Assembly (NCBI GenBank): GCA_922989275.2
Contig: OV277871.1
Coordinates: 61,959,848-62,023,847 of the forward strand
Reading direction: 5' to 3'
Length of the DNA: 64,000 nt
Source of the DNA: Gari tellinella
Taxonomy: Eukaryota; Mollusca; Bivalvia; Cardiida; Psammobiidae
Shown: positions 11,966-23,109 of the stretch, piece after piece
Layout: every line of letters begins with the position of its first letter
Position numbering within the stretch: the stretch's first letter is position 1
Notes under the pieces: model-generated
Database searches by the model: none
Told to the model about the DNA's origin: nothing
The model's input: the letters and a program-made list of their open reading frames with translations, nothing else
Program-made: the position numbers and the translations under genes

Positions 11966-12651
11966 AAAAAAGTACGTCGAAGAAATAAACTTGAATGAAC
12001 AGCTTTAACGAAGTTAATTCCGCCCCCTGTAACTTAATAACATAGCTAGATCTATATTGCGCGGATATAGAGAATAACCTGTCAGTGGCAATATCCGCCA
12101 CTGACATGTTATTCTATTTATCCTGTCACCAAACAGGTTTTAAGAATTTAAAAGGTTTAAATTTGATTTTTGTCGGTTGCATTTTCTTAAAATGGAATGT
12201 TCTATAAATAGAACTATAAATCTAACCAAATTACTTTTAGCTACCACATTACGGAAAGGAAATAGTCCTCCCATTGTGTGCTGATATAATCACCAAAAAG
12301 AATCATAAAGGATGGAAATTAAAAATCGAATCGGAATATACCTATTCTTAATCGAATTAAACCTAAAAGAGTACATGTCAATTCAGTTAAAAGTTCGCAT
12401 AACTTACGTAGAATCTCATTCGGCATTTACCTCCCTTTAATGATTTATGCTGTTTTTCCTTTGTTTCAACTGATATCGATGATTGTACTTATTAAAATGA
12501 CGGAAACAACTTCTATCAAAGGCAATTTAATCAAAAGTAACAACAGTTTATCTTTATAAATAAAATTATATATATGACCTTTTTATTGGTAAGAATTTTG
12601 ATATTGAAATAAAAAAAAATGCTCAAGTGTTTTAGCTGACTATGTCAGAAT

Positions 12652-12705
12652 CATATTCCAGTGGTTACAGACACGGGGACTACCGATTCGAGTCCCCGCT
12701 TCACA
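12652..12705 (+). repeat. tRNA-like fragment (possible SINE head)
   Basis: CCAGTGGTTACAG resembles a pol III A box, and GATTCGAGTCCCCGC is a good B box, about 30 bp apart. There is no convincing cloverleaf, so a relic rather than a working tRNA is likely. Confidence 0.35.
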
Positions 12706-14395
12706 AAAAAAATAACCAGCTTCTATTTCCTCAGTCTTTGATGGACTACCCCCCCCTTGTCCTCAGTTGGCGTGAAAGTAACTAGAGGAGTAAAGTGTGC
12801 TTAGCTTAGTCACTAATCTCAAGTTGTCTAGAGAGGACTTGGCTCAAGGATTTTTTCAATGGGTTTTACTAACCAAACTAACAAATTCAAGGTACGGGCC
12901 TCACATGTGACGCTTGGATGAGTATATCCCTAGACAAGATAACAGTAACAGCACAACTAGCACAGGGTTGCATGCTTTTATACCTGGTTTGGTGTTACCA
13001 CCGAAAGTAGGTCAGGAATTTTCTTTAAGTAGATCTAGTATCTAGTATGTATCTTGAATCCGGGTTAACCCTTATCCTGCGGTGATGTCGTCTGCTTCGA
13101 AATTGTCGTCTGCAAAGTTTGTTAGATTTAGCAAGTAAAGAAACCTAAAGAAGAGTAAACTGTTTGCAAAAACCAATAAAGTCGCGACCAGCAGATAAAG
13201 GGTTAATATATGCATGTATTAGATCTTGATTCCGGGCATGTCAAAGAACCGGTGGTTACTTCAGCAGTGGATTTCATGCTTATCTTTGCACCTCAACCCA
13301 AAACTAAAGTAACCAATTTCGGTGTCATCACCATGATAGGATAACTCAATATAGAGTGACGTTAATCCTGTTTGTGTAGTGGCGCAGCATTTATTACCCC
13401 CCTTTAGTGTTTTGTTCCAGCATCAGCAGTAATAGCTTTCTTAAATGTACACTTAATGTAGATCTGGTACATTTTCCATATATTTTATAACTAAAAATTG
13501 TAAAAATAATTGTTCAAATCTATTGCACTAATTTCCGATAAATTCGCAAAACTAAAGCCTTTTTTATCGTAAATATCAAAATTATATTTCATATTTTAGA
13601 TTCACATAAAAATTCGTCAACGCCCAGCGTCACAAATTAATGACCGCTAATTGTTAGACTTGTAAACGCAAACAAAGGAGCGACTGTAGACCAGTTACAC
13701 ACTCAGAATTCATAAAACGAGTGAGAATCTTATCTCGAGCATCATTGTTGTGATAAAAGTAAATTCGTAGCAGACGGACAAAGTTTCGGAGCGCTTCCTA
13801 CAGCATTTTTTTTCACAATGAGTGTAAATGATTTATATCAATATCAATATATTATATATTGGTATTTAGTGTTTAAAAAAAGATTGGGAAATAAACTAGA
13901 TTCAATCTAGGTCAAATACAAGATACAAATACAATGAAGATTAATGCGCAGCGACCTAACCCTAAGCACCGCCTCCTAAGGTTTGAGTGTCTATAAGAAA
14001 TGACCACTGATTTTTACAATGGAAAGAGATAGGGCTAATGTAAATATTTTCCTATATAGGGTAAATACTGTTTGAATGACTTACAAAATAATAAAGAAAA
14101 TAATAAGAGATGGTAATTGAGATAGCTTTCATCTTCTTTCCAATGATTTATCTTCAACATTTAAGACAGGCTGTAGCTTAATTCAGGTTCAAAGAGAAGT
14201 TTCCTTCTGTTTTCCTTTATTCTGATTTTGAGCTGCATGCTGTCAGGATGCTGAAACAATTTTTTGTAACCATTTATCAGGGACGGGTAAAAACCTGAAA
14301 ATACCTTTCATTTGTGGTTTCTTTTGGAGACAGTGTTAACGCAACAAAATTTCGCTATTGTGACATACAAGTTTCAAGTGTCTATGTATTTGCAG

Positions 14396-14564
14396 TGTTG
14401 AACACTGGGATGTTAACAACGAATTGCTACATGGTGACTGGTTCGAGCAAGCGCTCTCAGATGCAAATATCACGATGTCAATGTTTGAGAGGTGTCGTGC
14501 AGCGGATAGCCATGTTAAATTGTTTCTGAATGATTACGGTGTCCTCGAGTCACATTTAGCCATG
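14396..14564 (+). CDS. GH10 xylanase gene, acid/base exon
   Basis: This exon carries the GH10 signature HWDVNNE. The final Glu is the catalytic acid/base that protonates the leaving sugar; in the family it sits at the end of barrel strand 4. It continues with LLHGDWFEQAL, NITMSMFE and the strand VKLFLNDYG, all typical of GH10. The acceptor is TATTTGCAG, and the first base completes the Ile codon begun at 3910. The donor is GTAAAG at 14565 and the exon ends in phase 0. The catalytic residue is intact and there is no stop or frameshift, so this part looks under selection. The introns on both sides are filled with mobile DNA, but the exon itself is clean. Confidence 0.95.
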
Positions 14565-14682
14565 GTAAAGTATTTGTGTTGGTTTGCTTATATGCTATAC
14601 GAAGTTTACCTTTAAATAAGCTGACAAACAGATTAAAGAGATTTTTGAACAGAGAAAATACCAAGCTTGCAATATATGAACG

Positions 14683-14808
14683 TATGACTTTTCAACACTA
14701 TATACAACCTTACCACATAATTTAATAAAAGCTAAACTTATACAACTTATTGAAAATACTTTTGCCAGAGAAAGGCAACTATTTCTGGCGTGTAATACTG
14801 ATCGTGCA
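14683..14808 (+). pseudogene. Penelope-like reverse transcriptase, motif A part
   Basis: One frame reads YDFSTLYTTLPHNLIKAK, the motif A region whose Asp binds catalytic metal, followed by IENTFARERQLFLACNTDRAF. The last residues match the minus-strand copy at 9576-9540. The frame is cut at 14808 by a 2-kb repeat insertion and resumes at 16843. Related sequence may extend upstream to about 14625, where a stop lies in frame. Confidence 0.75.
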
Positions 14809-14966
14809 TTTTTATACGCCCGTCTTCAGACGGGACGTATTATGTCGTGGCGCTGTCCGTCCGTCTGTCTGTCTGTCCGCAAGCACGCACGTAAGGTCCT
14901 TTGTTGGGTAGGGAGAAACATAGATTCCATTCATTCCGTGATTGCCCTATTGTTATTGTTGGGTTT

Positions 14967-16569
14967 TTAGCTCACCTGAGCCAAAGGCTCAAGGTGAGCT
15001 ATTGTGACCGCTCAACGTCCGTAGTACGTCTGTCCGTTCACATTTACTTCAAACGACATCTCCTCTGAACCCGCCGATTGTAGGGAGAGTTCAAACTGCT
15101 CATGATGTTCCTTGGATGCTTCTCTACAGAAGTTGTTCAAATGAAAGAGAAAAAGCAAAAACTCTACTTGAAAAAGCAAAAAAGCAAAAACTTTAAAAAA
15201 TCTTCTAGCCCTAAGCTTTGATATTTTTACAGTAGAATCTCCTGGCCGATCCCTCTATAGTTTGTTAAAATGAAATCCCTAGGGTCACACTTGACGCCAC
15301 CCTGCGCAGTTTAAGTGCTGCTCTAGGCAGGTTTCACAGTATTTTTGATGAAGCAGAACTTTATTTTACCTGAGTTACCCTTAATATACTAAGGGCAAAT
15401 AGCCAATATTTGCAAACATTTTGGATCCAGATCAGATGCAACATAATCATAATGCTACATCTAATCTGGATCCAACCTATTTGCCACTCATTTACCAACT
15501 TAACATTTTCTAAATTGTTTTTTTGCACACTTTTCACATACAGTAGGTTTTAAGCAGACAGCATTTCAGTCTGGTAAGGGTAAGCCCCAGAGCTCTACCC
15601 ACTGAGGTCAAATATTATGCAACAGTTGGGGAGTATCACAGAACTGGTCATGATCAGCTGAACATGTTGTCTGCTAAAGTTTAGATATGGGTCAGTCTGC
15701 TTCATACTTAGAGAAACAGGATCTGGAAGTGATGCACTGACAGTTATGTAATTATGTCTTATGCCATATTTATACATATGTTTAATATTGGTTTTGTCAG
15801 AGTTATCTGTATGTCTTGTCATTTTTTCTTGTCCAGGATTCAACCCTTTTCTCCCATATACTGACGTTTGTTAACCCATTACCCCATAAATGTGCATTTT
15901 TAGGCCTTTGATTTTGTTCCTCTACTTAAGAAAATAATTCCACTTTAAACAGTCATGAAAATGTAAGATGCGAAAGTAAAGCAAAGTGTGCATTAAGACA
16001 CATTCTGCTTTACTTTCAACCTGCTTTAGGTGGCCACCTATTTTCAAAACTAGAAACATGCTATGGGGTAATGGGTAAAATGAAATTGCCTATTTGGAAA
16101 GAACCTGATGAGAGGAAGTGCCATTTGCAAAGGCCATAACTCTGACATCATTGTTTTTTGAGTTATTTCCCTTTGTGATATTTTCTTGTCAAGAAGACAA
16201 CTTCAGTTCTACTGATGCTATTGTAATGAAATTTTATGTATGGAAAGAAACTGATGAGAGAAAATGCCATGCACAAGGGCAGCAATATTTAGTTTTTCCC
16301 CTTTGTCATATTTTATTGTCAGGAAAATAATTCCAGTTCTGCTGACGCTAGTGAAATAATTATCATTTATTGGAAATGGAAATAGCTTGATAAGAGGATG
16401 TGTCATGGATAAGGGTCATAAGCTTGGCAACAAAATTCACTTTTGTCATGTTTTCTTGTCTGGAAGATAACTCCATTTATAGTTATATTAAAATGTTGTC
16501 TTGCCCAGTCAACTTAGGTACAAACTTCAATGTCCTCAAGTGAGCGAATTTAGGGCCATGGCCCTCTTG
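14967..16569 (+). repeat. AGCTCACC-family element nested in the ATACGCCCGTC element
   Basis: The 5' hairpin has inner stem GAGCC-AAA-GGCTC; the 3' end is AAGTGAGCG, palindrome AGGGCCATGGCCCT and CTCTTG. It includes a GGATCCAGATCAGATGC palindromic block (about 15412-15487), a small inverted-repeat element at 15872-16076, and three modules of about 150 bp at 16095-16490. Confidence 0.85.
15872..16076. mobile_element. Miniature inverted-repeat element, about 205 bp
   Basis: TAACCCATTACCCCATA at 15872 is inverted at 16061-16076. An inner hairpin (AGTAAAGCAAAGTGTG ... CATTCTGCTTTACT) lies at about 15976-16016. No coding sequence. It is nested in the AGCTCACC element. Confidence 0.7.
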
Positions 16570-16842
16570 TTTTTGTTGCTATTGGGTACTTTTAAACAAA
16601 AGAAAATACCAACAAGTGCCCAAATGGAAGGACGTCCGTCTGTCCGTCCGTTAACTTTTTCATGTCCGCTCTCTAACTCAAAACAATTTATTCCAATCTT
16701 TTTGAAACTTGGTCAGCATATGACCCCTTACTTTCAGGGTTCTTCCCTTTTTTCCACTTTACCTTGATAGGGTTTAAGTATGACTACATTCTAAGACCGA
16801 TTTGACGGGCGTATAATGGGCCCGGCTTGCGATGCTCTTGTT

Positions 16843-17035
16843 TACAAATGACACGGTTAAGCATTACACTATGTGGACTTGCTCCGATGTCTATCATTTC
16901 TTCTGGATAATATTTATGTACGTTTTGGGAGTACCATATACCGCCAAGTGATTGGTATCCCTATGGGTACAAACTGCGCGCCCCTTGTCGCAGACCTATC
17001 TTTGTACTGTTATGAGAGGGACTTTATGCTAATAA
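16843..17035 (+). pseudogene. Penelope-like reverse transcriptase, continuation after insertion
   Basis: It resumes with TNDTVKHYTMWTC, then FLLDNIYVRFGSTIYRQV and GIPMGTNCAPLVADL, up to ERDFML, matching the minus-strand copy at 9536-9345. It stops where the 3' end of an oppositely oriented copy begins (AATAAATACGAAAGACTC). The YLDD box is lost. Confidence 0.8.
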
Positions 17036-18212
17036 ATAAATACGAAAGACTCGAACAGGAAACAATACACCCACCTCTTAAGCAGAACACACACACAGTC
17101 ATACCATAACAAACACACACACAGTCATACCATAACAAACACACACACGCGCAATACCATTCCTTCATCTACACTCTAAATAGAAAACAACACACAAGAC
17201 AAACATAAAGCAAAGTGAATACAGGAGCCCGCCTTGGTACGGTCAGTAGCAGTCAATAATTAATTATAAATTAATTATTAACAACCACTGGGGGTTAAAC
17301 CTGGGTTTAGGGGCGCCCAATCTCACTCTTATCTCCTATATTCACCTATAAAGACGAACAGTGTACATAAAATATAAACCCTGTTCCACAATCTTACAAT
17401 AAAAAAGACCGCCAACACAGTAAGTAAATACATGTAAAACATCTAACAAAAATTATATGACATGAATATTAGTAACATTGGAAATAATTAAACATTCAAG
17501 CCCGTGTTAAAAATAACCCACTATGGCAACGGTCAAATTGTACTCAAGCGACTAGTCTGTAGTCACGAGTAACTGTAAGACATGGATGGGTTCAGAGAGA
17601 GAAAAAACAAAGCACGAAAATCCGACATAACTCTCCCGGTTAAGGACGGCTTTAGAGATATATCAACATGAAGTGTAGTGCTAAGCCCTGCCTGTCGTCG
17701 CACAACCAAAAAAGAAAGCATAGTTATCAATTGTAGATTGATCGATAACCAAACGTGAAGCAATATAGTTTGATCATAATCTTTTTTGAGGAAAAATCTA
17801 ATACGTTTCACAAACAGGTTTTGAAAATGCATATGTCCAAGAATCTTACGAAGACAGACATCACATCACCAGAAAACTCCGGATATGAATACCTTGCCGC
17901 AGAAAAGACTTTAAGTTACATTTATACTTGTTAATGGGAGGAAGATTTCTATAAAAAGAATTTAGAAAATGTTTTACGAAGTTTATGAAATCTGTACCCC
18001 TGTTTAAGAAGCTTTTCAGTAATAGTTTTATTACGAATGTGGAAGTCCTTAACAGAGGTACAGGCCCTAGCGAAACGAATAAGTTGTGAAATATAAACCC
18101 CGTACGATGTAGAACGGGGAACATCGCCATCTAGATGAGGATAATTTACAATACTAAAATCAAAATTATCTCGTTTATCGTAAATCTTAGAAGAAACTTT
18201 GAATGAATTCAT
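17036..18212 (-). pseudogene. Penelope-like element, 3' half with frameshifted RT C-terminus
   Basis: On the minus strand the remaining protein starts at VSSKIYDKRDNFDF and runs through SYGVYISQLIRFARACTS and KLLKQGYRFHKLRKTF. It then shifts frame near 17955 (an extra A) and again near 17890 before FLKKDYDQTILL. The 3' untranslated tail follows at 17036-17500 with a short CA tract. It is truncated at its own 5' side at about 18200. The middle of the enzyme, including YLDD, is absent from this locus. Confidence 0.75.
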
Positions 18213-18752
18213 TATGTTGGTAATTCACAATTTTAGACATGTTTTTCATCTGTTCACAACAAAAAACTTTGAGTTACTATTGACGGTTTCGACCACTGCT
18301 GTGGTCATCTTCAGAATGACGATCTCGCACGTCTCCGGTCATGCTCGACTATTTCCGCCACGATCGGTGGCGAAAATCGGGTCGTATATCCTCGAGAGCT
18401 GATGGGCCCCCTCGTCCCTGTTCATAACCGGGTTGTTCAAACTGTGATACACTGGACATTAAGGTGGATCGCAAGCGTGAACGGGAACGCTGACGCCATC
18501 GACCAGGTGACAACATAAGTTCTCCTGGACATTTGTCCGATTAGCTAAAAAATATGCTGGAAGGAAACAGAAAACTCAAGCTTTATTCATTGATTGATTT
18601 AATAATTTTCTGCTTTTTTCAGGGTGACATTGATAAAAAGCTTAGGGAAAATAGTTTTAAGGAGGAATATTCAACCACTTTGTTTTAATGTTATTCTGTG
18701 CATGAATTACGAATCTTACTCACACATGAATTCATTTTATACTTTATATTAG

Positions 18753-18860
18753 GGTGTTCGAAACCAGGCACTGTTGTACAACGCTGCTGGAGTACCTATT
18801 GACGCAGTTGGTCTTCAGAGTCATATTACACCCGAGGATGTTGATATCACACTGCTGACG
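18753..18860 (+). CDS. GH10 xylanase gene, GLQSH exon
   Basis: An exon of 36 codons in phase 0 at both ends. It encodes the helix VRNQALLYNAAGVPIDAVG and the strand GLQSHI, whose conserved Gln and His line the substrate cleft in GH10 enzymes, then PEDVDITLL. The acceptor is TTTATATTAG; the donor is GTAGGA at 18861, a weaker consensus. It joins exactly to 37063 to read LLT-KRLDTVAESRLP, the usual spacing to the nucleophile strand, so no exon appears to be missing between them. Confidence 0.92.
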
Positions 18861-19369
18861 GTAGGACAGATACGCTGCTTTTAAAAATATATTATTTTAT
18901 CTTCAAAAAACCTTTAATCAAAGGCAATACATTTTAATTTTGATCCTTATTTCAAAACGTTTGCCTGGTCAAATGGAACTTATTTGATTATGGACTAAGT
19001 TGTTTTAGAACAAACGCAGTTATTTGGTTCGTATTAAAGAAACCCGTCCTCTCTACTGTAAAACATCACTGCTAATGAAACAAGTAATACGTTCTGTCAA
19101 TGTTTATACATTGTTGTAAAAAGCCATCTTTTTATCACCCTCCCTGTAAGTAAATTAGTTTGGAACGGAGTCAATTTTGTTTTCAGATTCTTAACGTTGA
19201 TCACACCTATCTAATTGTAAATGAAAAATACAAGCAGTGTGGAAAAGTCTGATAAGATGCTGAGTAACTGTAAATATGATCTGACTTCGAACTGTTTGCA
19301 TATGACATTTATATTTTGTTTATCACAAACAGTTTTACTGCAGACTTGTTCCTTTTATTGTTTAGTTTT

Positions 19370-19690
19370 ATTGAATCTGAATAAGGGAAGATCCTTTGAA
19401 AGCACTGAAAACAAAGCAAATACTGAAAATTGCAGACTCTGTTTAATTGAGTCTGTTCATGAGCAATACTGAAATATGCAACAGTGCTCACGCCCCCTAG
19501 CACCAGCTTAAGCGGAATTCAATTTTCAACTGTAAATGCGCTGAAATCAATGATTCCAAAGGACCAGAAAGTATAACAACACCGAGAATGAAGTACAGGG
19601 CGACTTTTTACAGCCGCCACACAAGCACTTAACATCTGCTGTTGTGAATTATATAAATCTGAATAACTGTCAAAATTTGAATATTCCCAC
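19370..19690 (+). repeat. Dispersed repeat (inverse of 11640-11965)
   Basis: It shares CTGAATAAGGG, GAAAGCACTGAAAACAAAGC and CCACACAAGCACTTAACATC with the other copy in inverse orientation. No protein recognised. The two copies flank one xylanase exon at 14396. Confidence 0.8.
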
Positions 19691-19803
19691 GTCACTGAAA
19701 ATATATCTTAATCTTCGGTATAAAGTCGATACTTTTCGTTTAGATTTACGGATAGGTATTTCAGGATATTGTGCATTTTGTATCGAATTTAAATCAATAA
19801 TCG

Positions 19804-19880
19804 AGTTAGAGTAATTGGTAGCGAGTAATGGTACTTGTAAAAGAATAAAAGGTTTAGGTTCGATCCCCGTTAGGTTTAAT
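19804..19880 (+). repeat. tRNA-like fragment
   Basis: GGTTCGATCCCCG is a good pol III B box, and AATTGGTAGCGAGTAATGG could be an A box. A T-run follows. No clear cloverleaf. Confidence 0.3.
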
Positions 19881-20344
19881 TTTTTTTATTACAATCTTCT
19901 TTTTCATATAAACAGTTAGTTTACTTGAATTGTTCAACATAGAGATCTATAATGCAAAATGTGCCATAGATAACCTAAACGTTACACTTTGTAGACTATT
20001 GGAAGTTTTAAATGTATGTAAATGTAAAATGTTACCCGATGTGGTCTCTAACTGCTAGATAAAAAATGCCTTAACTAATTTATCACTGAAACTTTTGATG
20101 GACTCTTCCAGTTTCCCATTAATTAAAGTCAATGTATGACAACTAAAAAAGGCAAACAGTGTATCCCTGATCAAAGGGCTCCTTCATGAATCCTCTGGTC
20201 GTGGTATTTTCTTCTTGTATGGGACAGGTGTTTAGGTACACTCTTCGTGAATGACTATGATACATAAATCAGATCCAATTGGATTTTCAAACCATTCTGC
20301 TTCTACTTCTTGTAGACTCGTATACAACAATACTAAAAATGATA

Positions 20345-20440
20345 ATAGAAAAGCCTCCCCTGGGTATCGAACTCATTGCCATACCTGTACTTAGTAAAAC
20401 AATACTGTACTGTCTCGACCACGATGATATACAGGGATCA
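20345..20440 (-). repeat. tRNA-like fragment
   Basis: The reverse complement shows ATCGTGGTCGAGACAG and, about 40 bp later, GAGTTCGATACCC, a plausible A box and B box pair of a decayed SINE head. Confidence 0.3.
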
Positions 20441-21549
20441 AAATCTTATCCTAAATATGAACGTCATGTTTCAACACTGACCTACCCGTAAAACGTAGCG
20501 GAAACAATCGATATCGACCGAAACTATATATAGTATGTTCAGCTAGCGTATAATTATTTAAATTTTGACAGGTTAATAAAACACAACAATACACCTATCC
20601 TACTCACGATAATGTCCCGTTTTGTAATCAGGCCTTTTTAAATGTTTGAAATAGAACCAATGTTCATAAATATGTTTGACCATTCTTATGGGTCATATCG
20701 GTCTTTAAAATGATGAAAACAGACCTATACAACTAAAATGGGTTATTTAAAACATAAAACCCGAAAATAGAATTAATTTACATGTAGTAAGATACGACTT
20801 AGTGTCACGTGAAAAGATAGGGATCAGCTACACTGGATGGAAACGTATCGACGATATTGCTATAAAGATAGCTGCATTTTGAAACACTGATGGTAAAACA
20901 AAAGCAACGAAGATATGTACATGTATACCGGTATGCTCATTTTCCTTATTTAGTTCTTTTTCGGCACTTGACTAGAGGTGCTTTAGAGTCATCATACGCA
21001 TAATATACCCGCTATATACATGAGTTGAAATCAACACTTTAAACGATGAGAAAAACCACAAAATGAATGCCTTTCTCGTGCAAAAAATTGTATTCCACTA
21101 TCCTAGATTTTGTTTTGTTACTGAATGACGCAATCAAAATATGTTGATCAAGCAATCTTTTTAAATATCATTCAGTTATTCATACTCAAATTTTTAGCCG
21201 AGTATGTTGAAGTTTGAAGGAGGCATAATAAAAAACCGATAGTCAATTAGTCATGATTATAGTACTAGGAATTGATAAAAAGAGTACTGAGTATTGCAGT
21301 TTTCCGAACGTTGGTGAACTGCGGATTTTATATGAATTTTTTTGTTGTTTTAACTTGTTCACCAGCTTAACAATTTGAAAACACAACATTGATCTTTCCA
21401 GTTAAAAAAATACACGGACATATGCTGCCATTCCCTCAGTATTCGACTAAACGGTGCGAAATTTGCACATAATGATGCCCATAGATTTTTGTTCCCAGAG
21501 TGTAACTTTGCCGACATTATCTTTACGCAGGATAAATGTAAGGTTGTTA

Positions 21550-22126
21550 TGACCTCGTAACACCCGGCCGAAAATGACGTATATCACTTGCGTCTGATCG
21601 GATATTGTTTCCGAATTTTAGCAAAGTATGGCACCAAATAGTGACACGACGTCATTTGAGCGTTAGCGGCCATTTTGTTTATACAAGAAGCATCAAAATG
21701 AGCTTCGAACAGCGAACGGCGGTTAAATTCTGTGTTCTCAATGGAAAAAAAAAAGAAACTATGGAAATGTTGGTCAAGGCATACGGCAATGCTGCAATGA
21801 AGAAAATAGCATTGCATAAGTGGTATTCGTGGTAAGAAGACGGATACGAAAGTGTGATGGACGAACGGCGCAGGGGACGGCCGACGTCACTAACGTCGCA
21901 GAAAATTCAGGAAATCAAAGAACTTCTGGATAAAGACAGACGTATCATGGTTAGCCTGCGGGTAGACTGTAGTGTTGGGACAGTACATATCACAATTCAT
22001 GACAGTATATATTTGAGGAAAGTATACGCGAGATTGATCAATAAAATGCTGTCGAAGTGTCAAAAAGCTCAAAGGATGGAGTCGTCAACGTGACGTCGGA
22101 TGACGTTGGGCCGGGTGTGACGACCC
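21550..22126 (+). mobile_element. mariner internal-deletion derivative
   Basis: The ends carry related inverted sequence, TCGTAACACCCGGCC at 21555 and GGCCGGGTGTGACGA at 22109, each next to a TA dinucleotide as expected for Tc1/mariner target sites. Between them lies only the N-terminal part of a mariner-type transposase, so the catalytic DDE/D region has been lost while the ends remain. Such copies cannot move themselves but could be moved by a full-length relative. Confidence 0.65.
21698..22093 (+). pseudogene. mariner transposase, N-terminal DNA-binding part
   Basis: The reading starts MSFEQRTAVKFCVLNGK and continues through a first helix-turn-helix (MEMLVKAYGNAAMKKIALHKW). It hits a stop at about 21834, then resumes in the same frame with EDGYESVMDERRRGRPTS, the GRP linker typical of mariner, and a second helix-turn-helix ending YLRKVYARLINKMLS. 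These domains bind the element's terminal repeats. No catalytic aspartates follow, so no DNA-cutting activity is encoded. Confidence 0.8.
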
Positions 22127-22429
22127 TACGTTACCTTAACAACAGATGTTTGGTCATGCTTGAAGTCAATTGTATTAAATTTTCACTTGAAATACAGGAT
22201 TCTCTGGGCATCATTATATGCAAGTTTTGCACTGTTCAGTCAAAAACTGAGGGAATGGCAGCATCTGTCCGCGTATTTTTTTAACACCCCATGTTCATTG
22301 CTGGGAATGGAGTTTAAGAATACATTTTTGTTCATGTTTAATGATGCATAAGTCTATCTGTAAAGTTTCTTTATCTTGTGATGTTTTTACAAAACTGATT
22401 TTTTTGTGTGTCCACGAATAGGTAGAAAT

Positions 22430-23109
22430 TGGAATCTACTGAATCTGGTAGGTCAAACAAGTTGGTTGACAATCAACTTCTTTATCTGTAGAACAATTAA
22501 TATTAATTGAGTGATTTGGTCCAATCTGAATCCGATGGTGTTCTGCACTTCTAACAGAAGTTATTTTATAGTTGTTTCGTCTCAACTCTCTTTCTCTTCA
22601 AGTGAGACATCTAAATTCCATATACCATGGCGTATGAGTTTTTGAAGAAACTGAACTCCAAACTGTTGCTTACATTCTGACATTAATTCATCTAAAATGT
22701 TTGTCCCCAAAAGAAAGGATGTAGACCTATTATAGTCTGTACCAGCAACAATTAAAAATAGACAAGTTTGTTAACTAGACTTTGGAATTCCAATAGTTTC
22801 AAAGCCTTTATATGGCAATTGGCTTCCACCTGCACATTCTATGTTTAAAATATTATCAAGTGGATTCAATTGTTTATGTTTAAAAGTGTTGTTGTAAAAA
22901 TATTCAGAACATGTTGACACGCAAGATCCTGTGTCACAAAGTGCAGTATTAGAAATTCCATCTACTTTTATAGAAACTTCGTTGGTTCCACCAATTAACT
23001 TAGGAGAAGGTTTACTATAACTAGAATTATCTTTGGCTGAAGGGTCAATTTCCTCATTGTTGCCCACATTCTGACCCACAATACGAGCATTTAAGAGTTT
23101 AAAGCACAA
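22430..23109 (-). pseudogene. Retroviral-type aspartic protease of an LTR retroelement relic
   Basis: The minus strand reads VSIKVDGISNTALCDTGSCV, where DTG is the catalytic aspartate triad of retropepsins, followed by a flap-like stretch, an in-frame stop at 22771, and DYNRSTSFLLGTNILDEL, the second conserved region of the domain. More related sequence with a frame change follows to about 22430 (TTIK, PNHSININ). The protease processes Gag-Pol; here stops make it inactive. No reverse transcriptase follows downstream, so the element is truncated. Confidence 0.75.

Larger units (their letters stand above)
14814..16840 (+). repeat. ATACGCCCGTC-family element, inserted in the reverse transcriptase
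   Basis: The 5' end is a hairpin (ATACGCCCGTC-TTCA-GACGGGACGTAT) followed by CTGTCCGTCCGTCTGTCTG. The 3' end repeats GACGGGCGTATAATGG, then GCCCGGCTTGCGATGCTCTTG. The flanks join to give uninterrupted reverse transcriptase sequence as seen at 9529-9576, so both ends are known to within the T-run. An AGCTCACC-family element sits inside it. Confidence 0.85.
14565..18752 (+). other. GH10 gene intron (4.2 kb), nested transposons
   Basis: The phase 0 intron is bounded by GTAAAG and TTATATTAG. Nearly all of it is mobile DNA: a reverse-transcriptase copy split by two nested repeats, then the tail of a second copy in the opposite direction. 18213-18480 resembles untranslated retroelement DNA with a GACCAC...GTGGTC hairpin; 18480-18752 shows nothing recognisable. 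Confidence 0.85.

Noticed and set aside
22057..22351. Continuation of mariner transposase catalytic domain
   Set aside because: Frames after 22093 show no DDE/D motifs and lie beyond the inverted terminal sequence at 22109-22126.
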